DNA from: Pseudonocardia sp.
Lineage (GTDB): Bacteria; Actinomycetota; Actinomycetes; Mycobacteriales; Pseudonocardiaceae
Reading direction: 5' to 3'
Assembly (NCBI RefSeq): GCF_029263155.1
Contig: NZ_JAJCYB010000035.1
Location: forward strand, 1 to 64,000
DNA: 64,000 nucleotides
Positions 1 through 7,531 of the stretch are shown piece by piece. Each line of letters begins with the position of its first letter. The first letter of the stretch is position 1. A program made the position numbers and the translations under genes. The notes below the pieces were generated by a model. That model saw only the letters and a list, made by a program, of their open reading frames with translations, made no database searches and was not told where the DNA came from.

Positions 1-76
1 CCCGCGCGCGCCGGCGGCGCGGGTGCGCCCCCCCCCGGGCGCCGGCCCCCCCCGCCCCCCCCCGGGGGCCCCCCCG
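1..76. other. low-complexity G/C homopolymer stretch at window edge, probable assembly artefact
   Basis: The first 76 bases are almost only C and G, with long C runs. Translated in the frame of the following gene they give proline/glycine/alanine-rich sequence with no resemblance to the aldehyde dehydrogenase that starts abruptly at GQVFVN. This looks like contig-end noise rather than real DNA. A genuine GC-rich repeat cannot be excluded from the sequence alone. Confidence 0.55.
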
Positions 77-226
77 GGCCAGGTGTTCGTCAACACCTAC
101 GGTGCCGCGGGCGGCGTCGAGCTGCCCTTCGGCGGCTGGAAGCGCTCGGGCTACGGCCGCGAGAAGGGCGTCGAGGGCCTGCTCGGCTACACCCAGACCA
201 AGACCGTCGTCGTGGGGATCTCGTGA
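77..226 (+). CDS. aldehyde dehydrogenase, C-terminal fragment
   Basis: Only the last ~49 residues remain. The stretch GQVFVNTYGAAGGVELPFGG followed by W-K-RSGYGREKG and a LLGYTQTKTV tail is the classic C-terminal end of NAD(P)-dependent aldehyde dehydrogenases, covering the oligomerisation strand and the region after the catalytic domain. The catalytic Cys and Glu would lie upstream, outside or destroyed by the low-complexity edge. The stop codon overlaps the start of the CoA-transferase gene, so the two are probably cotranscribed. The exact substrate cannot be told from this fragment. Confidence 0.8.
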   Translation, partial: GQVFVNTYGAAGGVELPFGGWKRSGYGREKGVEGLLGYTQTKTVVVGIS

Positions 227-1377
227 TGCTGCCCCTCGACGGGATCACGGTCGTCTCCTGCGAGCAGGCCGTCGCCGCGCCGATGGCCACGCGCCACCTC
301 GCCGACCTCGGCGCCCGGGTCATCAAGATCGAACGCCCCGGGACCGGTGACTTCGCGCGCGACTACGACGAGACGGTGCAGGGCATGTCGAGCCACTTCG
401 TGTGGCTCAACCGCTCCAAGGAGAGCGTCGCGCTCGACCTCAAGGCGCCCGGGGCGGTGGAGTCGGTCCTGCGGCTGCTGGAGCGCGCCGACGTCTTCGT
501 GCAGAACTTCGCCCCCGGGGCGGCCGAGCGGCTCGGCCTCGGCACCGAGGCGCTGCGGGCCCGCTTCCCCCGGCTGGTCACGTGCTCCATCTCCGGCTAC
601 GGGTCCTCGGGGCCCTACCGCGACGCCAAGGCCTACGACCTGCTCATCCAGTCCGAGACGGGCCTGGTCGCGGTCACCGGTACCGAGGACGAGGCCGCGA
701 AGAGCGGCATCCCCGCGGCGGACATCGGCGCCGGCATGTACGCGTTCTCCGGGATCCTCGCCGCGCTCTACGAGCGGGAACGCACCGGCGAGGGCACCGA
801 CGTCGAGGTCAGCCTGTTCGACGCGCTCGTCGAATGGATGGGCTACCCGCTCTACTACGCCGGCTACGGCGGGACGGCGCCCGCGCGCACCGGGACCCAT
901 CACGCCGCGATCGCGCCGTACGGCACGTTCGTCGCGGGCGACGGGACCGAGGTGGTCCTCGCGATCCAGAACGAACGCGAGTGGGCGCGGTTCTGCGAGC
1001 GGGTCCTGCTGCGTGCGGACCTCGCGGCCGACGCCCGCTTCTCCACCGGTGCGCGGCGGGTGGCGCACCGGCCCGACCTGCACGCGGAGATCGCGAAGGT
1101 CCTCGACGGCCTCACCGGCGAGGAGGTCACCCGACGTCTGGAGGACGCGGACGTCGCGTACGCCCGGCGCCGCGGCCTCCAGGAGGTGCTCGACCACCCG
1201 CAGCTCGCGGCCCGCGACCGCTGGAGGACGGTCGACTCACCCGTCGGCCCGCTCCGCGCGGTGCTGCCCCCGATCTCCTTCGCGGGCCGCACGGCCCGCA
1301 TGGACCGTGTCCCCGCCCTGGGCGAGCACACCGACGTGGTGCTCGCCCGACTCGACCGGGATGGGCCGGAACCATGA
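226..1377 (+). CDS. CaiB/BaiF family (family III) CoA-transferase
   Basis: The 383-residue product matches the usual length of family III CoA-transferases, which move CoA between carboxylic acids without a ping-pong intermediate. It opens with LPLDGITVVSCEQAVAAPMATRHLADLGARVIKIE, the typical N-terminal Rossmann-like segment, and has NRSKESVALDLK and a GPYRDAKAYDLLIQ region containing the conserved Asp that forms the acyl anhydride in this family. The ATG at 226 overlaps the upstream dehydrogenase stop (TGATG); a GTG at 223 is an alternative. Coupling to an aldehyde dehydrogenase and a downstream GntR regulator suggests an inducible acid or acyl-CoA catabolic operon, but the substrate is unknown. 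Confidence 0.88.
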   Translation: MLPLDGITVVSCEQAVAAPMATRHLADLGARVIKIERPGTGDFARDYDETVQGMSSHFVWLNRSKESVALDLKAPGAVESVLRLLERADVFVQNFAPGAAERLGLGTEALRARFPRLVTCSISGYGSSGPYRDAKAYDLLIQSETGLVAVTGTEDEAAKSGIPAADIGAGMYAFSGILAALYERERTGEGTDVEVSLFDALVEWMGYPLYYAGYGGTAPARTGTHHAAIAPYGTFVAGDGTEVVLAIQNEREWARFCERVLLRADLAADARFSTGARRVAHRPDLHAEIAKVLDGLTGEEVTRRLEDADVAYARRRGLQEVLDHPQLAARDRWRTVDSPVGPLRAVLPPISFAGRTARMDRVPALGEHTDVVLARLDRDGPEP

Positions 1378-1522
1378 GCGGAACCCGAACCCGTGGCCCG
1401 GGCGCGGCTCCCACGGCGGGCATGCGCCGGGGTGGCCGTTGACCGACCGGGGTGCGGCTATGGTGGCGGCACGAGCCCGCAGATCATGGCCCGGGCACCG
1501 CTGATGGTTGGGGGTTCGGTCG

Positions 1523-2191
1523 ATGCGCGCGGGTCTCCCGACCAAACGCGACCAGATCGTCGACGAGCTGCGCCGACAGATCCTCGCCGGTGACCTCCCG
1601 CGGGGGGCTCGGATGCCCCAGGACGAGCTCGCCCGCGAGTTCGGGGCGAGCATCACCCCGGTCCGGGAGGCCCTGCGCCTGCTGGAGGCCGAGGGCCTGG
1701 TCGTCGCGGAGCCGCACCGCGGGGTGCGGGTGGCCGGCGTCGACGTCGACCAGGTGACCGCCACCTACGTCGTCCGGCGCCTCACCGAGACCTACGCCAT
1801 GCGGCGGGCGACACTACGCCTGTCCCGCCGCGACCTGACCCGGGCGCGCGGGCTGCTGGAAACCGGCGCCGCCGCCGCCGATCCGGCCGCCGCTCGCGAC
1901 CGCAACCGCGAGTTCCACTTCCTGCTCTACGAGCGGTGCGGCATGCCCGGACTCGTCGAGCGGATCGCGACGATGTGGCAGGCGTTCCCGTGGGACCTGA
2001 TGCTGCACTCCGAGGCCCGTTCCGCCGCCTCGCACCGCGAGCACCTCGCCATGGTGGAGGCGCTGGAGGTCGGCGACCCGAATGCCGTCGCCGCCGCCAC
2101 CGAGCAGCACCTGCGCAACGGCTTCGCCGCGATCCTGCTCCAGCTCAGCGGCCGTGAGGGGCCGGACCCGTTCGACGTCGACGTCGACTGA
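1523..2191 (+). CDS. GntR family transcriptional regulator, FadR (FCD) subfamily
   Basis: The 222-residue protein has an N-terminal winged helix (KRDQIVDELRRQI, then QDELAREFGASITPVREALRLLEAEGLV, the GntR recognition helix) and a C-terminal FCD ligand domain. The FCD metal/ligand histidines are visible in NREFHFLLY, SHREHLAMV and EQHLRN. FCD regulators usually bind small carboxylates and repress neighbouring catabolic genes, so the CoA-transferase/aldehyde dehydrogenase genes upstream are likely targets. I chose ATG 1523 because it sits just before the conserved helix; TTG 1508 is the longer alternative. Confidence 0.85.
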   Translation: MRAGLPTKRDQIVDELRRQILAGDLPRGARMPQDELAREFGASITPVREALRLLEAEGLVVAEPHRGVRVAGVDVDQVTATYVVRRLTETYAMRRATLRLSRRDLTRARGLLETGAAAADPAAARDRNREFHFLLYERCGMPGLVERIATMWQAFPWDLMLHSEARSAASHREHLAMVEALEVGDPNAVAAATEQHLRNGFAAILLQLSGREGPDPFDVDVD

Positions 2192-2230
2192 ACCCGCAAC
2201 TGGCGGTCCGACCGACGAAGGGAACGCCGA

Positions 2231-2941
2231 GTGAGTGCACGTTTCGCCGAGCTCGACTGGAGCGACTCCCCGCTGGGGGCGATCAGTCTGCGGAGGCGAC
2301 GGGAGCCGTCGCTCGGGATCGACGTCTACGAGGCGAAGCTCGGCGACGAGTTCCTCATGTCGAGCCTGTTCACCGTGGCCGAGGTCGAGCTCGCCCGCCT
2401 CGGCCTCGCGGCGACGTCGGGCGGCGACCTCGACGTCGTCGTCGGGGGGTTGGGCCTGGGCTACACCGCACAGGCGACCCTGCAGGATCCGGCCGTCCGC
2501 TCCGTGGTGGTCGTCGAGGCGCTCGGCGAGGTGGTCGGGTGGCACGAGCGCGCGCTGCTCCCCGACACCGCGGGCCTGGCGGCGGATCCGCGGGTCCGGC
2601 TGCAGTGCGGCGACTTCTTCGCCATGTCGGATTCCGGCCCCGGATTCGATCCGGACCGGCCCGGACGGCGGTTCGACGTGGTGCTGCTCGACATCGACCA
2701 CACGCCGCAGCATGTCCTGCATCCCAGCCACGCGGCCTTCTACAGTGCCCGGGGGCTGCGTCGCCTCACCCACCACCTGCACCCGGGCGGTGTCTTCGCG
2801 CTGTGGTCCGACGCTCCCCCCGACCCAGGGTTCGAGGAGCTGCTCGCGGAGGTGTTCGGCCGGTGCGAGTCCCACGTCGTGACGTTCGCCAACCCGCTGA
2901 CCCGGGGGACCTCGGCCAACACCGTGTACGTCGCGAGGTGA
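2231..2941 (+). CDS. spermidine synthase-like class I methyltransferase-fold protein
   Basis: A 236-residue protein with a Rossmann-type core: DLDVVVGGLGLGYTAQATL resembles the glycine-rich nucleotide motif of the spermidine synthase superfamily, VVVVEAL is the acidic end of strand 2, and FDVVLLDIDHTPQHVLH is the motif around the catalytic Asp region. It is shorter than true spermidine synthases (~280-300 residues) and lacks an obvious polyamine-binding loop, so aminopropyl transfer is uncertain. The GTG start follows a GAAGGGAA ribosome site. Its stop overlaps the GTG start of the NrtS-like segment by 4 bp. Confidence 0.68.
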   Translation: MSARFAELDWSDSPLGAISLRRRREPSLGIDVYEAKLGDEFLMSSLFTVAEVELARLGLAATSGGDLDVVVGGLGLGYTAQATLQDPAVRSVVVVEALGEVVGWHERALLPDTAGLAADPRVRLQCGDFFAMSDSGPGFDPDRPGRRFDVVLLDIDHTPQHVLHPSHAAFYSARGLRRLTHHLHPGGVFALWSDAPPDPGFEELLAEVFGRCESHVVTFANPLTRGTSANTVYVAR

Positions 2942-3324
2942 CGGGGGATCGGCCCCGGCCGCCCGTCGTGACGACCTGGTCGCGCCCGTCGCAGGCGGTC
3001 GGGCTGTTCGTGCGGGGCCGCACCGCGCGCACGGCGGCGCCGGTGGCCCTGGTGGTCGGCACGATCCTGTCGGCGGTGAACCAGGGTGACGTGCTGCTCG
3101 CCGGCGCCGGCCCCGGCACCTGGGTCCGGGTCGCGGTCAACTACCTGGTGCCGTTCTGCGTCGCGAGCCTCGGGTTCCTCTCGGCCCGCCGGGTGCCGGC
3201 GGACGGCGCGACCGAGCGGGACCCGGTACCGAACCGTTCCGGTGACGATCCCGGACGCCGGGGGTGCGGGCAGGACCCGGGTGGCAACCTGTACCCGCCC
3301 GCTCCCCGGAGGAAGGACAGCCCC
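2938..3324 (+). CDS. NrtS-like small membrane protein, open in frame into the HAD gene
   Basis: The segment starts with GTG overlapping the previous stop (GTGA). It holds two hydrophobic helices with the pattern AAPVALVVGTILSAVNQGD and WVRVAVNYLVPFCVASLGFLSA, which matches the two-helix NrtS nitrate/nitrite transporter family (conserved NQGD and VP-CVA). The family is normally about 70-100 residues with its own stop. Here no stop occurs before position 4002: a polar ~55-residue linker (PADGATERDPVPNRSGDD) runs in frame into the downstream HAD hydrolase. A strong GGAGGAAGGA ribosome site and GTG at 3325 suggest the HAD protein is also made separately. Either this is a true fusion or a stop has been lost by mutation or sequencing error. 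Confidence 0.6.
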
Positions 3325-4002
3325 GTGCCCCACCGACCGCACACCGTGGCCTTCGACGTCGTCGAGACCCTCATCTCGCTCGAGCCGCTGCACGACCGTT
3401 TCGTCGACGTCGGCCTGCCCGGCCCGGCGTGGCAACGCTGGTTCGACCGGATGCTGCGCGACGGTATGGCGCTGACGCTGGCGGGGGACTACGCGCCGTT
3501 CCCCGAGGTGGCGGCGTCGGCGCTACGGGTGATCGGTGGTGGCCGGCTCTCCGACGACGACGTCGCCCACGTGCTCGACGGCTTCGCGACGCTGCCCGCC
3601 CAACCCGACGCCGAGCAGGCGATGCAGGTGCTCACCGAGGCCGGGATCTCGGTGACGTGCCTGACCAACGGGGCCCGGGAGTCCACCGAGGCGTTCCTCG
3701 GCCGCAGCGGCCTGGACCGCTTCGTCGACCAGGTGATCAGCGTCGCCGAGGTGCGGATGTGGAAGCCGCCGCGCGCGGTCTACGACCACGCGCTGGCCCG
3801 AATCGGCCGCCCGGCGGCGGACGTGGCGCTGGTGGCGGTGCACGCCTTCGACTGCCACGGGGCCCACGCGGCCGGGCTGACCACCGGGTGGGCCGCGCGG
3901 CTGGAGCGGCACTACGCGGAGATCTTCACCCGGGCCGACGTGATCGGTGACGATCTGGTGGACGTGGCCAGGGCTCTTGCGGCCCTGCCGGCCCCGGCCT
4001 GA
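3325..4002 (+). CDS. HAD superfamily hydrolase, haloacid dehalogenase type II-like
   Basis: The 225-residue product has the HAD motifs in order. Motif I is TVAFDVVETL, with the nucleophile Asp followed by V-V-E-T in place of the usual D-x-Y-G-T. Motif II is CLTNG. The motif III Lys lies in VRMWKPPRAVYDHAL. Motif IV appears as VAVHAFDCHGAHAAG, like the S-x-N-x-x-D-x-x-G-A segment of L-2-haloacid dehalogenases. Known relatives hydrolyse 2-haloacids or phosphate esters; the substrate here is open. GTG 3325 is chosen for its excellent SD (GGAGGAAGGA, 8 nt away). The frame is continuous with the NrtS-like segment upstream. Confidence 0.8.
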   Translation: MPHRPHTVAFDVVETLISLEPLHDRFVDVGLPGPAWQRWFDRMLRDGMALTLAGDYAPFPEVAASALRVIGGGRLSDDDVAHVLDGFATLPAQPDAEQAMQVLTEAGISVTCLTNGARESTEAFLGRSGLDRFVDQVISVAEVRMWKPPRAVYDHALARIGRPAADVALVAVHAFDCHGAHAAGLTTGWAARLERHYAEIFTRADVIGDDLVDVARALAALPAPA

Positions 4003-4072
4003 CCGAGCAGCGCCCGACACGACGCAGCGGTGCCCGGCGCGGCGGTCGTGGCCGAACTGGTGGGATGGCCGG

Positions 4073-4852
4073 GTGGACTACCCCTTGCTGGTCGGGAAGG
4101 ACTATCCGGCGTCGTCGCGGTTCGAGCCGGCGAACCTGCTGCGGGAGGCCCGCCGGCAGCGGGGCCTTCCCGAGGTGCGGGTCCCGGAGGTGTGCCTGCT
4201 CGACCCGGACGGTGACATCGTCCGGTTCCTGTCCGGAACCGGCCGCGGGCGCCGGCACCCGGGTTGGGCCTGCTACCACACCGACATGTGGACGGCCGAT
4301 CTCGACGGGGTCGCGCTCGGGGTGGTCGGGATGGCGGTCGGCGCGCCGTTCGCGGTGCTGGTCGCGGAGCAGTTGGCCGTGTCCGGCGCGGAGCTGGTCG
4401 TGAGCATCACCTCCGCGGGACAGCTCGCCCCGCTGCCGCGCACGCCGTGCTTCGTGCTGATCGAGCGGGCCCTGCGCGACGAGGGCACCAGCGCGCACTA
4501 CCTGCCTCCCGCCCGCTGGGGGCGGCTCGACGACCGGCTGCGCGCCCGCCTGGAGGGCGCGTTCGGGGAGCTGGGCGAGCCGGTCCTGGCCGGGGCGTCG
4601 TGGACGACCGACGCCCCGTACCGGGAGACCGCGACGGCCATCGACGCGGCGCAGGCCGCGGGCGTCGTGTGCGTGGAGATGGAGGCCGCGGCGCTCTACG
4701 CCTACGCGCAGGCCCGTGACCGTCGGGTGGTCTGCCTCGCCCACATCACCAACACGATGGCGACCGACGGTGACGACTTCGAGAAGGGCCGCGACAACGG
4801 CGCACCCGATGCCCTCGCGGTCGCCCGGGCGGTCGCGCTCGCCCTGCGGTGA
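4073..4852 (+). CDS. nucleoside phosphorylase (uridine phosphorylase/PNP-I family)
   Basis: About 259 residues. The motifs VLIERALRDEGTSAHYLPP and VVCVEMEAAALYAYA are characteristic of the PNP_UDP_1 fold, the second containing the Met-Glu pair that binds the ribose hydroxyls. A C-terminal GDDFEKGRDNGAPDALAVA tail is also familiar from this group. The enzyme would split a nucleoside with phosphate in salvage; base specificity cannot be read. Upstream translation in the same frame to 3947 (MTIWWTWPG) overlaps the HAD gene and has no family character, so I placed the start at GTG 4073 (VDYPLLVGKDY). Confidence 0.8.
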   Translation: MDYPLLVGKDYPASSRFEPANLLREARRQRGLPEVRVPEVCLLDPDGDIVRFLSGTGRGRRHPGWACYHTDMWTADLDGVALGVVGMAVGAPFAVLVAEQLAVSGAELVVSITSAGQLAPLPRTPCFVLIERALRDEGTSAHYLPPARWGRLDDRLRARLEGAFGELGEPVLAGASWTTDAPYRETATAIDAAQAAGVVCVEMEAAALYAYAQARDRRVVCLAHITNTMATDGDDFEKGRDNGAPDALAVARAVALALR

Positions 4853-4856
4853 TCGC

Positions 4857-5522
4857 TCAGCCGGACGCGGTGGCGACCGGGAGCCCGGCCAGGCGCCATT
4901 CGAGCATGCCCTGTTCCAGGCGCAGGGCGCGGCGGCCGTGCCCGGTGAGCAGCCGGACGGCATCGTGGGCGAACACGCAGTACGCCCCCCGGCAGTAGGC
5001 GACCACGTCGACGTCGGCGGGGAGCTCGGCGATCCGGTCGGCGAGCTCGTCGATCGGGATGGACCGGGCTCCCGGGATGTGTCCGGCGAGGTACTCCGTG
5101 GTGGGGCGCACGTCGAGCACCACGACCTCGCCCGCGCGGGCGCGGCGGAGCAACTCCGCCCGCCCGAGCTCCTCGTCCGCGTCCTGTCCGAGATAGCGGG
5201 TGCGGGCGGCGGTGACGTCGGGCAGGTGCGTGTCGGCGACGTCGCGCACGTGCGCGTACAGCGCGGCGACGTCGTCGCCCGCCAGCCGGTACCGGATCGT
5301 CGTGCCGGACCGGCTGGTGGCGACGAGACCGGCGCGCTTGAGCGTCTGCAGGTGGGCCGAGGTGGTCGTGACCCCGAGCCCGGCGGTGGCGGCGAGATCG
5401 GCGACGCCGCGCGGGCCCTGGGCCAGCAGGTCGAGCAGTTCCAGGCGCTTCCCGCTGGCGAGTGCCCTGCCGACCCGGGCCAGGTGCTCGAACAGCTCAG
5501 CCTTGGTGCGTGCGTCCCCCAT
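4857..5522 (-). CDS. ArsR-family regulator fused to a rhodanese domain
   Basis: The N-terminal ~95 residues form an ArsR winged helix (ALASGKRLELLDLLAQGPRGVADLAATAGLGVTTTSAHLQTLKRAGLV). The C-terminal ~110 residues form a rhodanese domain (GEVVVLDVRPTTEYLAGHIPGARSIPIDEL, active loop VAYCRGAYCVFA with the catalytic Cys). Such fusions are thought to sense sulfur or persulfide/redox signals. No CxC arsenic site is seen in the HTH. Start: ATG 5522 lies 6 nt after GGAGG, whereas ATG 5528 directly abuts that site and cannot use it. It is the last gene of a minus-strand run with the flavoprotein-glutaredoxin and methyltransferase genes. Confidence 0.86.
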   Translation of the reverse strand: MGDARTKAELFEHLARVGRALASGKRLELLDLLAQGPRGVADLAATAGLGVTTTSAHLQTLKRAGLVATSRSGTTIRYRLAGDDVAALYAHVRDVADTHLPDVTAARTRYLGQDADEELGRAELLRRARAGEVVVLDVRPTTEYLAGHIPGARSIPIDELADRIAELPADVDVVAYCRGAYCVFAHDAVRLLTGHGRRALRLEQGMLEWRLAGLPVATASG

Positions 5523-5536
5523 GGGCATCCTCCAAC

Positions 5537-5548
5537 ATTCTGTGGAAT
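5537..5548 (-). promoter_or_regulatory. short inverted repeat before the ArsR-rhodanese gene
   Basis: ATTC-tgtg-GAAT lies in the 33-base gap between the flavoprotein stop and the ArsR-rhodanese start, directly before the ribosome site. A 4-bp arm is weak, but the AT-rich position in a GC-rich operon gap fits a regulator operator. Confidence 0.3.
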
Positions 5549-5561
5549 ACGCTAGCAGGAG

Positions 5562-6842
5562 TCATCCCCCGGCCGTCGTGACCACCTCCCGGGCCGAGGG
5601 GGCGACCAGCCACCGGTCGCCGATCTCGACGGTCGGCGCGGTCGCGTCCCCGCCCGCCCCGGCGCGGACCGCGTCCGCCGCGCCGGGGGCACGCCCGATG
5701 TCGACCTGGGCGAACGACACCCCGCGCCGGCGCAGGCCGCGGACCAGCCGGGCGCAGCGACCGCACCCGTCGCGCGTGTAGACCGTGGCCAGGGGCGCCG
5801 TGGTGGCCGGGCGCCCGGCGAGGTGGTCGACCACGAACCGGGCGTCGGCCCCGACGCCCCCGACCAGGTGCGAGGTGATCGAGGACTGGTGCGGCATGCC
5901 GACGACGTACAGGCCGGGGGCGCCGGTCACACCGCGGTGGTGGATCAGCCCACCCGCGTCGTCGCGCACCGGGAGCCGCACGAACCGGTGGTCGGGCCGG
6001 AACCCGGTGCACCAGACCACCCCCGCCACGCGCAGCGTGCGGCCGTCGGCGAGCAGGGGCAGTCCGTCGCGGGTGCCGGCCACCCGCGGCACCCGCCGGA
6101 CCCCGGCCGCCTCCAGATCGCCGGGCCGGATGCGCCCCAGGGGCTCCGCCCCGCCGCGCAGCCCCCGCCGCGCCAGCGTCGAACCGGGCCGGCCCAGCCC
6201 GCGCATGAGCGGGTAGGTCCAGGTCCCCAGCGGCGGGACGTGGCCGACGTCGCGTCCGGCCAGGTACACCTGCCGATCCGGGGACGCGAGGTCGACCGCG
6301 ATCTCGGCACCGGAGTTGCCGGCCCCGACGACCAGGACCGGACCGGTCGGCAGCTGCTCGGGCCGCCGGTACTGGCCCGAGTGCACCTGCAGCACGGCCG
6401 GATCGATGTCGGCGGCGAGATCGGGGACGTGGTGGCGACCGTGTGCGCCGGTGGCGACCACGACGTCGCGTGCCTGCCACGCCCGGCCGTCGGTCGCGAC
6501 CACCCGCAGGTCGGCACCCGCGCGGTCGACGGCGACGACGACGGTGGACAGCTCGACGGGGAGCGCGAAGCGACGGGCGTAGGCGGCGAGGTAGTCGGCC
6601 ATCGCGTCCTTGGTCGGCGACTCGCGCCGGTCGGCGGGGAAGGGCATGCCCGGCAGGTGGCTGAACCCGGCCGGGGTGAACAGTCGCAGCGAGTCCCACC
6701 GCCGCCGCCAGCTCCCCCCGATCTCGGAGTCCGCGTCCAGCACGACGAACGCGCGGCCGCACCGGCGCAGGTGGAAGCCGACGGCCAGCCCGGCCTGGCC
6801 CCCGCCGATCACGACGGTGTCGACGTCCTGCGGGTCGGTCAT
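5562..6842 (-). CDS. FAD-dependent NAD(P)H flavoprotein (FMO/thioredoxin reductase-like) with C-terminal glutaredoxin domain
   Basis: The first ~345 of 426 residues are a two-dinucleotide-domain flavoprotein: TVVIGGGQAGLAVGFHLRR binds FAD, VLVVGAGNSGAEIAVDL binds NAD(P)H, and VVWCTGFRPDH is the conserved third motif of class B flavoprotein monooxygenases. The last ~75 residues (TVYTRDGCGRCARLVRGLRRRGVSFAQVDI, later TAPTVEIGDRW with a cis-Pro) are a glutaredoxin/NrdH-like module with a CGRC active site. The fusion suggests electrons may pass from NAD(P)H through FAD to the redoxin, or that the redoxin guides a substrate. It overlaps the methyltransferase stop by 4 bp (ATGA). Confidence 0.85.
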   Translation of the reverse strand: MTDPQDVDTVVIGGGQAGLAVGFHLRRCGRAFVVLDADSEIGGSWRRRWDSLRLFTPAGFSHLPGMPFPADRRESPTKDAMADYLAAYARRFALPVELSTVVVAVDRAGADLRVVATDGRAWQARDVVVATGAHGRHHVPDLAADIDPAVLQVHSGQYRRPEQLPTGPVLVVGAGNSGAEIAVDLASPDRQVYLAGRDVGHVPPLGTWTYPLMRGLGRPGSTLARRGLRGGAEPLGRIRPGDLEAAGVRRVPRVAGTRDGLPLLADGRTLRVAGVVWCTGFRPDHRFVRLPVRDDAGGLIHHRGVTGAPGLYVVGMPHQSSITSHLVGGVGADARFVVDHLAGRPATTAPLATVYTRDGCGRCARLVRGLRRRGVSFAQVDIGRAPGAADAVRAGAGGDATAPTVEIGDRWLVAPSAREVVTTAGG

Positions 6843-7468
6843 GACACCGGCCTGCGGGCGGCGAGTCGCTCCACGATCCCACCGGCGAACCGCTCCCGCT
6901 GCTGCACCAGCAGACCCTGCGCCAGTACCTCCTCCGCCGGGCGCCGGCGGAAGTGCTCACCCATCAGCGGGACCGAGGCCACCTCGGCCAGGCGCTGCAC
7001 GGCCCGCACCGGCGCCGCCGTCGCGGCCACGTGGTCGGCGAGCAGCAACAGCCCGCCGGGGCGCAGCACCCGTACCATCTCCGCGATCGCCCGGCGGGGG
7101 TCGGGGATCCCGCAGAGCGAGAACGTGCACACCACGGAGTCGAACGACGCCTCGGGCAGGTCGAGGGCCTCGGCGTCCCCCACCCGCAGGTCGGCGTCGC
7201 GCCCGAGCTCGGCGGCCCGCCGCCGGGCCAGCTCGACCATGGCCGGGCTCAGGTCCACCCCCAGCAGGGACACCCCGGCCGGGTAGTGGCCGAGGTTGAG
7301 GCCGGTGCCGACGGCGACCTCCAGCACCGCGCCCTCGGCCTTCCCGCACACCCACGACCGGCTGTCCCGGAACAGCACCCGGTCCAGGAACCGCATCGAC
7401 GCGTCGGTCTTCGGCGCCGCCCGGTCCCAGTACCGCGCCCACCGCTCCCGCTCCGCACCCGTCGGCAT
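6839..7468 (-). CDS. class I SAM-dependent methyltransferase
   Basis: About 209 residues with motif I VLEVAVGTGLNLGHYP, motif post-I LLGVDLSPAMVELARRRA, acidic loop VGDAEALDLPEASFDSVVCTFSLCGIPD and a VLRPGGLLLLADH strand: a Methyltransf_11 (UbiE/phospholipid N-methyltransferase-like) protein. The substrate is not evident. It is first in the minus-strand operon and divergent from the TetR gene, whose palindromic operator lies in the shared promoter region. ATG 7468 is preferred; GTG 7477 is possible. Confidence 0.82.
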   Translation of the reverse strand: MPTGAERERWARYWDRAAPKTDASMRFLDRVLFRDSRSWVCGKAEGAVLEVAVGTGLNLGHYPAGVSLLGVDLSPAMVELARRRAAELGRDADLRVGDAEALDLPEASFDSVVCTFSLCGIPDPRRAIAEMVRVLRPGGLLLLADHVAATAAPVRAVQRLAEVASVPLMGEHFRRRPAEEVLAQGLLVQQRERFAGGIVERLAARRPVS

Positions 7469-7498
7469 GTCCGGCACCCCCTGACTCGATGTTTACTT

Positions 7499-7514
7499 CA
7501 GCATATACATGCTG
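7499..7514. promoter_or_regulatory. palindromic operator in the divergent methyltransferase/TetR promoter
   Basis: CAGCAT-atac-ATGCTG is a perfect 6-bp inverted repeat in an unusually AT-rich gap between divergent genes. A possible -10 (TACACT, 7520-7525) follows it and ends only 6 nt before the TetR ATG, so the regulator mRNA is probably leaderless. A TetR dimer bound here could block both directions. Confidence 0.6.
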
Positions 7515-7531
7515 GCGCCTACACTGGGCGG

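Noticed and set aside
1439-1464. Promoter TTGACC/TATGGT before the GntR gene
   Set aside because: Spacing is only 14 bases, too short for a standard promoter.
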